DNA from: an uncultured euryarchaeote
GTDB lineage: Archaea > Thermoplasmatota > Thermoplasmata > UBA10834
NCBI GenBank assembly: GCA_937872085.1
Contig: CALMQK010000320.1
Coordinates: 1 to 5,558, forward strand
DNA: 5,558 bases
Direction of reading: 5' to 3'
The notes under the pieces are model-generated. The model was not told the origin of the DNA, searched no databases, and saw nothing but the letters and a program-made list of their open reading frames with translations. Below are positions 1 through 5,558 of the stretch, one piece after another. Position 1 is the first letter of the stretch. Each line of letters opens with the position of its first letter. A program made the position numbers and the translations under genes.

Positions 1-755
1 TGGTGTTCATGGCTGACAAATGCGGCCCGTCCGCCTATTCCCTGCCGATATCCAAGATATTCATGGACCCGTTCACCACGACAGGCCTCGTGATCGACCC
101 GAGGGCGCACCTCGGATACGACCTGGAGATCGTGGATGTCGTGGACCACAAGAAGGTCGTGATGAGCTCGCCCGCGGAGCTCTACGACATACTCGCGCTG
201 ATTGGGGACACCACCAGGTACGCCGTGAAGCGGGTTACGCACAAGACGCTTGGCCTCGCGGCAGTGGTCTCGACCGAGAAGCTCAACATCCTGGCAGGGA
301 AATACGTGGGCAAGGACGACCCCGTGATGCTCCTGAGATGCCAGTCCGGGTTCCCAGCCGCCGGGGAGGCGCTCCAGCCGTTCGCGTTCCCACAGCTCGT
401 CGCGGGCTGGATGAGAGGTTCTCACTACGGCGCATGGTATCCCTGTGCGGTCGATGAATCCGACCCAAGCTATCACGACGGTCCGCCCCGAGTCGTTTGC
501 CTGGGACTGCAGATAACCAACGGCAAGATACAGGGAGCGGAAGCCCCGGGCGGGAAGGCAGGCGACCACGAGCCGATCGACTACTTCTCTGGTCACGAGT
601 GGGACCCCGTGAGGAACAAGGCGATGGAGATATCGATCTACATGCGCGGCCACGGTCCGTTCATGCCTGGGATCGTCTCCCCCGAGGAGCTGGAGTACAC
701 CACCCGCCCCGAGGTCCTGAAGAAGCTCGAACCGAGGATGAAGCCGCTAGAGTGA
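1..755 (+). CDS. fbp: Fructose-1,6-bisphosphate aldolase/phosphatase, 5'-partial
   Basis: Bifunctional archaeal gluconeogenic enzyme: it condenses glyceraldehyde 3-phosphate with dihydroxyacetone phosphate and dephosphorylates the resulting FBP to fructose 6-phosphate in the cytoplasm. The visible 250 residues match the C-terminal two thirds of the family (usually about 365-390 aa). Numbering from the codon at 3, they show FMADK with metal-binding Asp5/Lys6, then GKYVGKDDPVM with Tyr101, the Schiff-base Lys104 and metal-binding Asp105/Asp106, then GWMRGSHYG, YMRGHGPFMP and EYTT with Tyr232. These correspond to about Tyr229, Lys232 and Tyr347 of the Sulfolobus and Thermoproteus enzymes. The GTG at 3 is an internal valine codon, because the conserved N-terminal metal-binding region (about 125-130 residues) lies beyond the left edge. 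Two oddities: GPLMPV of the family reads GAWYPC, and about 12 extra residues lie near 179-200. It is 10 nt upstream of tpiA, so the two are probably co-transcribed. The family assignment is very secure. Confidence 0.96.
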   Translation, partial: VFMADKCGPSAYSLPISKIFMDPFTTTGLVIDPRAHLGYDLEIVDVVDHKKVVMSSPAELYDILALIGDTTRYAVKRVTHKTLGLAAVVSTEKLNILAGKYVGKDDPVMLLRCQSGFPAAGEALQPFAFPQLVAGWMRGSHYGAWYPCAVDESDPSYHDGPPRVVCLGLQITNGKIQGAEAPGGKAGDHEPIDYFSGHEWDPVRNKAMEISIYMRGHGPFMPGIVSPEELEYTTRPEVLKKLEPRMKPLE

Positions 756-758
756 GGT
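754..758 (+). promoter_or_regulatory. Shine-Dalgarno sequence for tpiA
   Basis: GAGGT matches the anti-SD end of archaeal 16S rRNA (complement of CACCTCC) and sits 7 nt before the TTG at 766. It overlaps the TGA stop of fbp (753-755), so ribosomes terminating on fbp are placed to reinitiate on tpiA. This site is the main support for the TTG start. Confidence 0.7.
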
Positions 759-765
759 CGCTGCT

Positions 766-1446
766 TTGCCAATCAGAAGGCCCGTCATAGTCGTCAACTT
801 CAAGACCTACCAGGAAGCGAGCGGATTGGCTGCCATCGAGCTCGCAAGGATATGCGAGGAAGTCTCGTCGGAGTCGGGGGCATCGATAGTCATCGCACCG
901 CCGATGCCCGACTTGGCCATCGTTTCCAGGACCGTCAACATCCCGGTCTTCGCTCAACACCTCGACCCTGTCCCCTCGGGCAGCACGACAGGGCACGTCA
1001 CCATCGACAACGCCAAGGCTTCGGGTGCCAAGGGCACGCTCGTGAACCATGCCGAGAGACGGCTGAAGCTGGCGGAGATCCACGAGGTCATCGACAGGTG
1101 CAGGACCTTGGGATTGGACACGATCGCATGCACGAACAACATCCCAGTGAGCAAGGCATGCGCCGCCATGGACCCCAATTTCGTCGCCATAGAACCGCCC
1201 GAGCTGATCGGAGGTGAGGTCTCCGTGACGAACGCAAACCCGAAGATAGTCTCCGACGCGGTCGAGGCGATAAGGATGATCAGCGGGAGTGTCGGGGTGC
1301 TCTGCGGAGCCGGGGTGAAGAACGGACGTGACGTCGCGAAGGCCATGGAACTCGGGACGGACGGAGTCCTTCTGGCCAGTGGAGTGGTCAAGGCGAAGGA
1401 TAGAAGGGCTGTCTTGATCGATCTGATATCGGGACTTGGGCGATGA
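766..1446 (+). CDS. tpiA: Triosephosphate isomerase, archaeal short type
   Basis: Interconverts dihydroxyacetone phosphate and glyceraldehyde 3-phosphate in glycolysis and gluconeogenesis; cytoplasmic TIM barrel. At 226 aa it has the short archaeal length (about 220-230 aa against about 250 in bacteria and eukaryotes). Catalytic residues are visible: Asn11 and Lys13 in VVNFKTY, His95 in LVNHAERR, and Glu143 in AIEPPELIG. They align with Lys14, His96 and Glu144 of the Pyrococcus enzyme. The phosphate-binding segments CGAGV (from residue 180) and LLASGVVKAKD are intact. Loop 6 reads IGGEVSV where many archaeal enzymes have IGTGIPV. The TTG start is chosen because it follows the GAGGT at 754-758 at a good distance and gives the N-terminus expected for the family; no ATG or GTG lies nearby in frame. 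It directly follows fbp, which uses its product, so the pair looks like a gluconeogenic operon with coupled translation. Confidence 0.96.
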   Translation: MPIRRPVIVVNFKTYQEASGLAAIELARICEEVSSESGASIVIAPPMPDLAIVSRTVNIPVFAQHLDPVPSGSTTGHVTIDNAKASGAKGTLVNHAERRLKLAEIHEVIDRCRTLGLDTIACTNNIPVSKACAAMDPNFVAIEPPELIGGEVSVTNANPKIVSDAVEAIRMISGSVGVLCGAGVKNGRDVAKAMELGTDGVLLASGVVKAKDRRAVLIDLISGLGR

Positions 1447-1496
1447 GCGAAGTCTAACTGTAGCAGGACCCGTATTCTCGTCGGTCCCGACATCGG

Positions 1497-3668
1497 GTGG
1501 CGATGTGGCGCGGGTGCGTACCGGCGGTGTCATCGGCCTTGCTATTCTTGTCGATCGTCCTCGCGCCGCATCACGTGGGGTCCGCGGTCACTGCAGAAGG
1601 CGAGGGGGCTAGCATCGGGACGCAGCTCCTGATAACGGAATTCTATCCACGCGCTCTCTCGAGCGATGAGTACTTCGTCATCTCCAATGCGTGCACGTAT
1701 CGAGTGAACCTGGCGAACTGCTCGGTCTCCGATGGAGAGGGCACGCTCACTTTCGTGGGTGACCTGTGGCTGCAGCCGTCCGGCTCGCTTTTCGTCTCCA
1801 TGAACTCGACATCCTTCGTGAGGGCATTCGGACGGTCCCCTGAGATCACGGTCGACGATCCCTCAGGCAGGTTGTCACGGACGGGGACCTTCAGACTGGC
1901 GGATGCCGGCGATTCGCTCGCCCTTGCTTCCTCCGCAGGCACTCAGATCGATTTCGTGAGATATGGCAGCTCCGTGGAGCCCTCGTCCATCTGGTTCGGG
2001 GAGCCTATGCCCTCGCTTAGGCAAGGAGAGGTGGCCAGGAGGATCCATTCGAACGCCGGCTGGAAGGACTCCGATTCAGCAGGCGATTGGGCCCCGTTTC
2101 GAGAGTACAGGTACGGGTACACCGAGTTCGAGCCGATCCAGATAGGAGTCCCCGCAGGGGACCTGACCGCGTTCACGAGCCCCGACTGCTCGTTGGACGT
2201 GGTCCTGGACGTGCTGAGGGGTTCGCAGAGGACCGTTCGGCTGTGCACGTACGAACTGTCCTCGGCTGCGGTTTGCCACGAACTCGTAGCTGCGTCCGCA
2301 AGAGGCGTGGACGTGCGGATCCTGGTCGACGGCGCCCCGGCCGGAGGGATGTCCCCTCGTCAGGTGGATTGTCTCTCCGCCTTGACCACGGCCAGCATAG
2401 ATGTCGCGACGGTGAACGGGAACCTCAGCGAGAAGATCGTGCAGCACTTTGGCCCCCTACATTCGAAGTATGCGGTGATCGACTCCTCGAGGTCCCTGAT
2501 CCTCTCGGAGAACTTCGTCGAGAGCGGCGTTCCCGAGGATAGGCTGATGGCGAACCGGGGTTGGGGGGTATGCATCACGAGCTCCGAGGCGGGTCGGTAT
2601 CTCTCTTCGATCTTCGATTCCGATGCTCGTTCGTCGAGGCCGGACGTGATACCATGGAGGATCGATCCGAGATACTCGAGCTCCGCCGTACTGCCCGAGG
2701 TTCCGAGGTCGAACCACTCCTACGGAGCACTCGCGCCGATGCGCACCACAACCGATGTCCGCGTGGAGCTTATCCCATCACCTGATGCTTCGGAACTGTC
2801 ACCCTTCCTCTTCCCTCTCATAAGGGGTTCGAAGTCCATGATCGTGGAGCAGTTCCAGGTCGGTCTCAACTGGGAGGGCCGATGGTCCAGCGGTCCGGCA
2901 GTCAGCCCTCTCCTGGACGCGATGGTCGGTGCCATGCGCGAAGGCTCCATGGTCCGGATGCTCTTCGATTCCTCATGGTTCAACGCCGAGGGCAACGGCC
3001 CGGCTCTGAGGTTCCTCTCCGGGATAAGCGACAACGCCAGCCTGAAGGGCGAGTTCAAGCTGATGGACCCCAAGAACCCGATCACGGTCGTTCATAACAA
3101 AGGGGCCGTGTTCGAGGGACTGAGGACCCTGGTCTCGAGCAACAACTGGGGCTTCTCTTCGTTCGCAAAGAACCGCGAGCTTGCTGCCATCATCGAGTCG
3201 GAGGAGGTCGGGGCATACTTCACCCGCGCATTCGACATGGATTGGACCCCGGATGTGACCCCGCCGAGGGCTGAGGCAGGCGAGGATCTCACCGTGCATC
3301 TGGGAGAGGTCGTCGAGCTGAACGGCAGCGGCTCGGGGGACGACCGGGCGATCGCGCATTATGGGTGGGACCTTGATAGGGACGGGAAGTACGAGGCCCA
3401 GGCCCCGTTCACGAGATTCGTCCCAGACCACGCTGGCAGGTTCGAGATAAGATTGACCGTTGAGGACGGTTGGGGAAACAAGGATGTGGACATCATCATC
3501 GTCGAAGTCCTTCCGCCAGGCGCAGTCGGCGGCCACGGGAGCACGGTGTGGAGACTCCACTACTGGGTGGGTCTGGTGGCCGCTGGTCTGGGAGCGGTCC
3601 TCGGCAGAAAGCTGGCCAAGAGGCGTCTGAATCGTCTTAGGAAAATTAATCATCATCGTGATACTTGA
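1497..3668 (+). CDS. Exported, membrane-anchored PLD-family protein (lamin-tail, two HKD, PKD domains)
   Basis: Predicted surface protein of 723 aa. In order (Met1 = GTG at 1497): signal peptide about 1-33 (Arg5, hydrophobic core 10-23, likely cleavage near GSA or VTA); lamin-tail-like beta domain about 41-160; first PLD half about 227-375 with His322-x-Lys324-x4-Asp329 and Asn339; second PLD half about 420-585 with His533-x-Lys535-x4-Glu540 and Asn549; PKD domain about 586-672 with YGWDLDRDG; membrane segment about 689-703; then a Lys/Arg-rich cytoplasmic tail. Two HKD halves build one active site in nucleases, phospholipases and cardiolipin synthases. Substrate cannot be read here, though lamin-tail domains often accompany secreted nucleases. 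Six Asn-x-Ser/Thr sequons (74, 103, 309, 406, 513, 609) all fall outside the membrane. ATG at 1503 is an equally possible start; neither has a well-spaced SD. The gap from tpiA is 50 nt without a convincing promoter. Confidence 0.88.
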   Translation: MAMWRGCVPAVSSALLFLSIVLAPHHVGSAVTAEGEGASIGTQLLITEFYPRALSSDEYFVISNACTYRVNLANCSVSDGEGTLTFVGDLWLQPSGSLFVSMNSTSFVRAFGRSPEITVDDPSGRLSRTGTFRLADAGDSLALASSAGTQIDFVRYGSSVEPSSIWFGEPMPSLRQGEVARRIHSNAGWKDSDSAGDWAPFREYRYGYTEFEPIQIGVPAGDLTAFTSPDCSLDVVLDVLRGSQRTVRLCTYELSSAAVCHELVAASARGVDVRILVDGAPAGGMSPRQVDCLSALTTASIDVATVNGNLSEKIVQHFGPLHSKYAVIDSSRSLILSENFVESGVPEDRLMANRGWGVCITSSEAGRYLSSIFDSDARSSRPDVIPWRIDPRYSSSAVLPEVPRSNHSYGALAPMRTTTDVRVELIPSPDASELSPFLFPLIRGSKSMIVEQFQVGLNWEGRWSSGPAVSPLLDAMVGAMREGSMVRMLFDSSWFNAEGNGPALRFLSGISDNASLKGEFKLMDPKNPITVVHNKGAVFEGLRTLVSSNNWGFSSFAKNRELAAIIESEEVGAYFTRAFDMDWTPDVTPPRAEAGEDLTVHLGEVVELNGSGSGDDRAIAHYGWDLDRDGKYEAQAPFTRFVPDHAGRFEIRLTVEDGWGNKDVDIIIVEVLPPGAVGGHGSTVWRLHYWVGLVAAGLGAVLGRKLAKRRLNRLRKINHHRDT
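3642..3650 (+). promoter_or_regulatory. Possible TATA box for the acetyltransferase gene
   Basis: AAAATTAAT is a conspicuous AT-only block in GC-rich sequence, preceded by a purine-rich BRE-like AGG. Its centre is about 32 nt before the ATG at 3678. With the usual archaeal TATA-to-start spacing of about 26 nt, transcription would begin roughly 5 nt before the ATG, giving a nearly leaderless mRNA. That agrees with the lack of a Shine-Dalgarno sequence there. The element lies inside the last codons of the PLD-family gene (Lys-Ile-Asn), so coding constraint is a rival explanation. Confidence 0.45.
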
Positions 3669-3677
3669 CTCCGCCCG

Positions 3678-4121
3678 ATGATCCTGCTCCGACCGTTCTC
3701 CCCGACCGACATACCATCGGTCATGGAGATCGTCAGGAGGTCCTTGGGTGAGACTTATCCCCCCTCGCTCTACTTGACCGTGCACAACCTGTGGCGGGAA
3801 GGGTTCCTCGTGCTGCAGGCGGAGGGCGTGGTCGTAGCGTTCGTCGCGGCCGTCCCATCAGGGGAGAGGGTGGCCAGGGTCCTCATGCTGGGTGTCCTGC
3901 CCGAGAGGAGACGGATGGGCTACGGACATCGGCTGATGGGTGAGCTTTATTCGAACAGCATCGCGAAGGGCTTCGACACCTTGATCCTGGAGGTCAGGAA
4001 GAGCAACAAGGAAGCCATCGGGTTCTACGAGCGTCAGGGCTTCGCCCTCACCGGGGAGATAGACAATTTCTACAGCAACGGAGAGGGTGCCTACAAGATG
4101 AGCAAGACCCTCCAGAGCTGA
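3678..4121 (+). CDS. GNAT-family N-acetyltransferase, RimI/Ard1-like
   Basis: Acetyl-CoA-dependent N-acetyltransferase of 147 aa, near the usual length of single-domain GNAT proteins. The start LLRPFSPTDI is typical of the RimI/Ard1 group, and YPPSLY (residues 27-32) resembles its substrate-side region. Motif A is clear: VLPERRRMGYGHRLM holds the R-x-x-G-x-G pyrophosphate-binding loop at 78-83. Motif B follows as LEVRKSNKEAIGFYERQGF (104-122), with the usual Asn110 and Tyr117. The end, FYSNGEGAYKMSKTL, resembles archaeal Ard1/NatA proteins, so acetylation of protein N-termini is the best guess; a small-molecule substrate cannot be excluded. The ATG lies 9 nt after the PLD-family stop with no Shine-Dalgarno sequence, and a TATA-like block at 3642-3650 suggests a leaderless transcript. 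The 3' end is 9 nt from the convergent ATPase gene. Confidence 0.92.
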   Translation: MILLRPFSPTDIPSVMEIVRRSLGETYPPSLYLTVHNLWREGFLVLQAEGVVVAFVAAVPSGERVARVLMLGVLPERRRMGYGHRLMGELYSNSIAKGFDTLILEVRKSNKEAIGFYERQGFALTGEIDNFYSNGEGAYKMSKTLQS

Positions 4122-4130
4122 GGTCAAGCG

Positions 4131-5558
4131 TTACTCGTATCCTCTCTTGTCGTCGTGGACATGGTAGTTCCAGGACTGATACGGGGACGAGTCCTTCGCG
4201 GAGGAGCTCATGTCGGATGAGACGCCCCCCATGTAGCTGCCGTACCTCTCCTTGATCTGCTCCTCGACCGGCCGGGCCGTCCTCATCGCTTCCTTGATGT
4301 GCCTCGCCTCGATGAGTGTGGTACCTTCGACCACGGCGACATCCCCTGCCGCTCTCACGAGGCCGCCCAGCTCCCTCAATCTCAGCGTCAGGGACTTGTC
4401 ACGGTTATCTATCATCTTCGCCCTCTTCCTCGCCTCTTCGATGATGAGGCCGACGGCCTCCCGCGTGGCGTGGGGTATCCTCGCGTCCATGACGATCTCC
4501 TGGGCCACGAACATGGCGAGCTTTAGCCTGTTGTCCGGCGTGTCCGGCATCGCCGTCTCGACCAGCACCTCGTACCCTCCGCCGTTGATCCTGGATCTGA
4601 GCGGTGAGAGTATGTGCGGGAGATCCTGGATGTTGCACGCACCGACGAAGATGAAATCGCAGGGCACGCTGTCCACACGCACGCTGGCCCCCGAGCTCTG
4701 TGGGTTCTTTCCAGTGATGGGGAACCTCTTCTCCTGCATCGCCGTCAGGATGAACCTCTGCAGGTGGCCTAGGATCGGAAGCTCGTCGATGAAGAGGACC
4801 CCCTGGTGAGCGCTGTGGATAGCGCCGGCGACGACCCTGTCGTAGGGCTGGGTCCCCAGCTGCGGATGGCCGCCGTACGGGTCGTGCCGCACGTCCCCTA
4901 GGAGCTCGACCTCGCTCGCTCCGGTCGCGAGGACGAACGGGTTCCTTGAGATCGGGACTATGACCTTCTTCGGGCTCTCCTTCTCCAGCTCCCGCCTCTT
5001 CTCGAGCGCTGGCTGGTCCAGGACCTTGATCATCTCGCCCGCGCGCTCGAACACCACGACCTCTTCCTTGCCGAACCTCTTCCTGGTCGTGGTCACCCTC
5101 TCTCGTCCTGCCAGCTGGCCCATCGTGACTTCAACCAATCCACCTAGCAGGTCCCCGAACGGGTTCTGGGGCGTGGATCTCATCTGTGCGATCTTGGCGC
5201 GGCTGCACTTGGGGCAGAAACCTTCCTTGGGCGAAGAATAGGAGCCGCAGTTGGCGCATCGGTATCCGAGGCGCTCAGCGACGTTGACAGGAGCCTCCTT
5301 CGGGTCCACGAACTCTCCCTCGGCGGAGCCTCTGGATTCGAGCTCCTTCGTTACCTCGTCAAAGCCCTTGACCTCGACCAGCGGACGCTCCGGGTTCTCC
5401 GGATTGTGCACGACCCTGATCTCCTCCGTCGGCCTCGACAAGTGGAGCGAAAGGGCCTGGGCTATCATCGATTTGCCAGTACCGGGCGGGCCGACGAGGA
5501 GGAAATGCCTCCTCTGGGAAGCGGCGATGCGCGCCAGTCGGACGGCCTCGTCCTGACC
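4131..5558 (-). CDS. LonB-type AAA+ ATPase with zinc ribbon and no peptidase domain, 5'-partial
   Basis: Reading from the right edge (residue 1 = 5558-5556), 475 residues closely follow the AAA+ module of archaeal LonB: Walker A GPPGTGKS (23-30), NPFVLATGASEVELLGDVRHDP, Walker B GVLFIDE (253-259), LTAMQEKRFPITG, SSGASVRVDSVPCDF, sensor-1 Asn309, arginine-finger region LSPLRSRI, and sensor-2 region LRLRELGGLVRAAGD. ATP binding and hydrolysis should be intact. LonB's membrane-spanning insertion between Walker A and B is replaced by a soluble segment with a C-x2-C-x10-C-x2-C zinc ribbon (101-118). The chain stops soon after the LonB-like ARPVEEQIKERY, where the Lon Ser-Lys peptidase domain should begin, and ends in a Ser-rich tail closing Gly-Tyr-Glu. 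The ATG at 5468 cannot be the start because Walker A lies upstream of it; the true start is beyond the edge. A soluble unfoldase or remodelling ATPase is inferred; partner and substrate are unknown. Confidence 0.9.
   Translation of the reverse strand, partial: GQDEAVRLARIAASQRRHFLLVGPPGTGKSMIAQALSLHLSRPTEEIRVVHNPENPERPLVEVKGFDEVTKELESRGSAEGEFVDPKEAPVNVAERLGYRCANCGSYSSPKEGFCPKCSRAKIAQMRSTPQNPFGDLLGGLVEVTMGQLAGRERVTTTRKRFGKEEVVVFERAGEMIKVLDQPALEKRRELEKESPKKVIVPISRNPFVLATGASEVELLGDVRHDPYGGHPQLGTQPYDRVVAGAIHSAHQGVLFIDELPILGHLQRFILTAMQEKRFPITGKNPQSSGASVRVDSVPCDFIFVGACNIQDLPHILSPLRSRINGGGYEVLVETAMPDTPDNRLKLAMFVAQEIVMDARIPHATREAVGLIIEEARKRAKMIDNRDKSLTLRLRELGGLVRAAGDVAVVEGTTLIEARHIKEAMRTARPVEEQIKERYGSYMGGVSSDMSSSAKDSSPYQSWNYHVHDDKRGYE
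5205..5258 (-). other. Zinc-ribbon segment inside the LonB-like ATPase
   Basis: Encodes CANC, ten residues, then CPKC: two knuckles with the spacing of a rubredoxin-like zinc ribbon, in the region between Walker A and Walker B. Zinc binding follows from the four cysteines. A role in protein, nucleic-acid or substrate recognition is inference. Confidence 0.85.
5469..5492 (-). other. Walker A (P-loop) codons of the LonB-like ATPase
   Basis: Encodes GPPGTGKS, followed by MIAQAL. It lies upstream of the first in-frame ATG (5468) and shows that the gene must extend past the right edge of the window. The 22 codons before it (GQDEAVRLARIAASQRRHF and following) match the LonB helix that precedes the P-loop. 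Confidence 0.95.

Noticed and set aside
1429..1490. Inverted repeat TCGGGAC ... GTCCCGA around the tpiA end
   Set aside because: Seven base pairs with a loop of about 48 nt and no U-tract; easily chance in GC-rich sequence, so not called a terminator or regulatory hairpin.
1447..1496. Search for a promoter before the PLD-family gene
   Set aside because: The 50-nt gap has no clear TATA/BRE element; GTATTCT at 1472-1478 is too weak to call.
661..1533. Long antisense reading frame (290 codons) over fbp and tpiA
   Set aside because: It is Arg/Ser/Asp-rich with no recognisable motif and overlaps two certain genes; long chance frames are common opposite GC-rich coding sequence.
2973..3785. Antisense reading frame (270 codons) over the PLD and acetyltransferase genes
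   Set aside because: No family resemblance; it crosses two sense genes whose domains are clear.
4122..4130. Frameshifted remnant of a Lon peptidase domain downstream of the ATPase
   Set aside because: Only 9 nt separate the ATPase stop from the convergent acetyltransferase, so there is no room for a remnant.
4252..4809. Plus-strand reading frame (185 codons) with hydrophobic stretches
   Set aside because: It lies entirely opposite the conserved AAA+ core of the LonB-like gene; its Ser/Leu richness is what the complement of that sequence gives.
5466..5468. ATG as start of the LonB-like gene
   Set aside because: The frame is open to the window edge and upstream codons encode Walker A and its preceding helix, so this methionine is internal.
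1..5558. CRISPR arrays, tRNA/rRNA genes, insertion sequences, phage or defence cassettes
   Set aside because: No direct-repeat arrays, RNA-gene signatures or transposase or terminal repeats were seen, and nearly every base is inside a housekeeping-type or single surface-protein gene.

Overview
The window looks like ordinary chromosomal sequence from a GC-rich archaeon. The evidence is an archaeal-type fructose-1,6-bisphosphate aldolase/phosphatase, a short (226 aa) archaeal-type triosephosphate isomerase, a RimI/Ard1-like acetyltransferase behind a TATA-like element, and an AAA+ protein that follows archaeal LonB almost motif for motif. The mix, with frequent AGG/AGA arginine codons and by-eye GC near 60%, would suit a Thermoplasmatota-type lineage (Methanomassiliicoccales or uncultured relatives). 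That placement is an inference and is only moderately secure.

Layout. 1-755 (+): C-terminal two thirds of the bifunctional FBP aldolase/phosphatase, cut by the left edge. 766-1446 (+): triosephosphate isomerase, starting with TTG behind a Shine-Dalgarno sequence that overlaps the upstream stop codon. 1497-3668 (+): a large exported protein with a signal peptide, a lamin-tail-like domain, two phospholipase-D (HKD) half-domains, a PKD domain, a membrane anchor and a basic tail. 3678-4121 (+): a GNAT acetyltransferase, probably with its own promoter inside the end of the previous gene. 4131-5558 (-): an AAA+ ATPase of the LonB type, cut by the right edge and convergent with the acetyltransferase. 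Gene density is very high: the gaps are 10, 50, 9 and 9 nt, and no stretch over 300 nt lacks a gene.

How the genes relate. The first two form a gluconeogenic pair. Triosephosphate isomerase supplies dihydroxyacetone phosphate from glyceraldehyde 3-phosphate; the aldolase/phosphatase joins the two trioses and dephosphorylates the product to fructose 6-phosphate. The exported PLD-family protein and the acetyltransferase have no evident link to that pathway.

The most interesting gene is the LonB-like ATPase. It keeps Walker A, Walker B, sensor and arginine-finger motifs, but has a four-cysteine zinc ribbon where LonB carries its membrane-anchoring insertion. It ends where the Lon peptidase domain should begin, in a Ser-rich tail finishing Gly-Tyr-Glu. 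It looks like a soluble, protease-free Lon-type unfoldase that may work with a separate partner.
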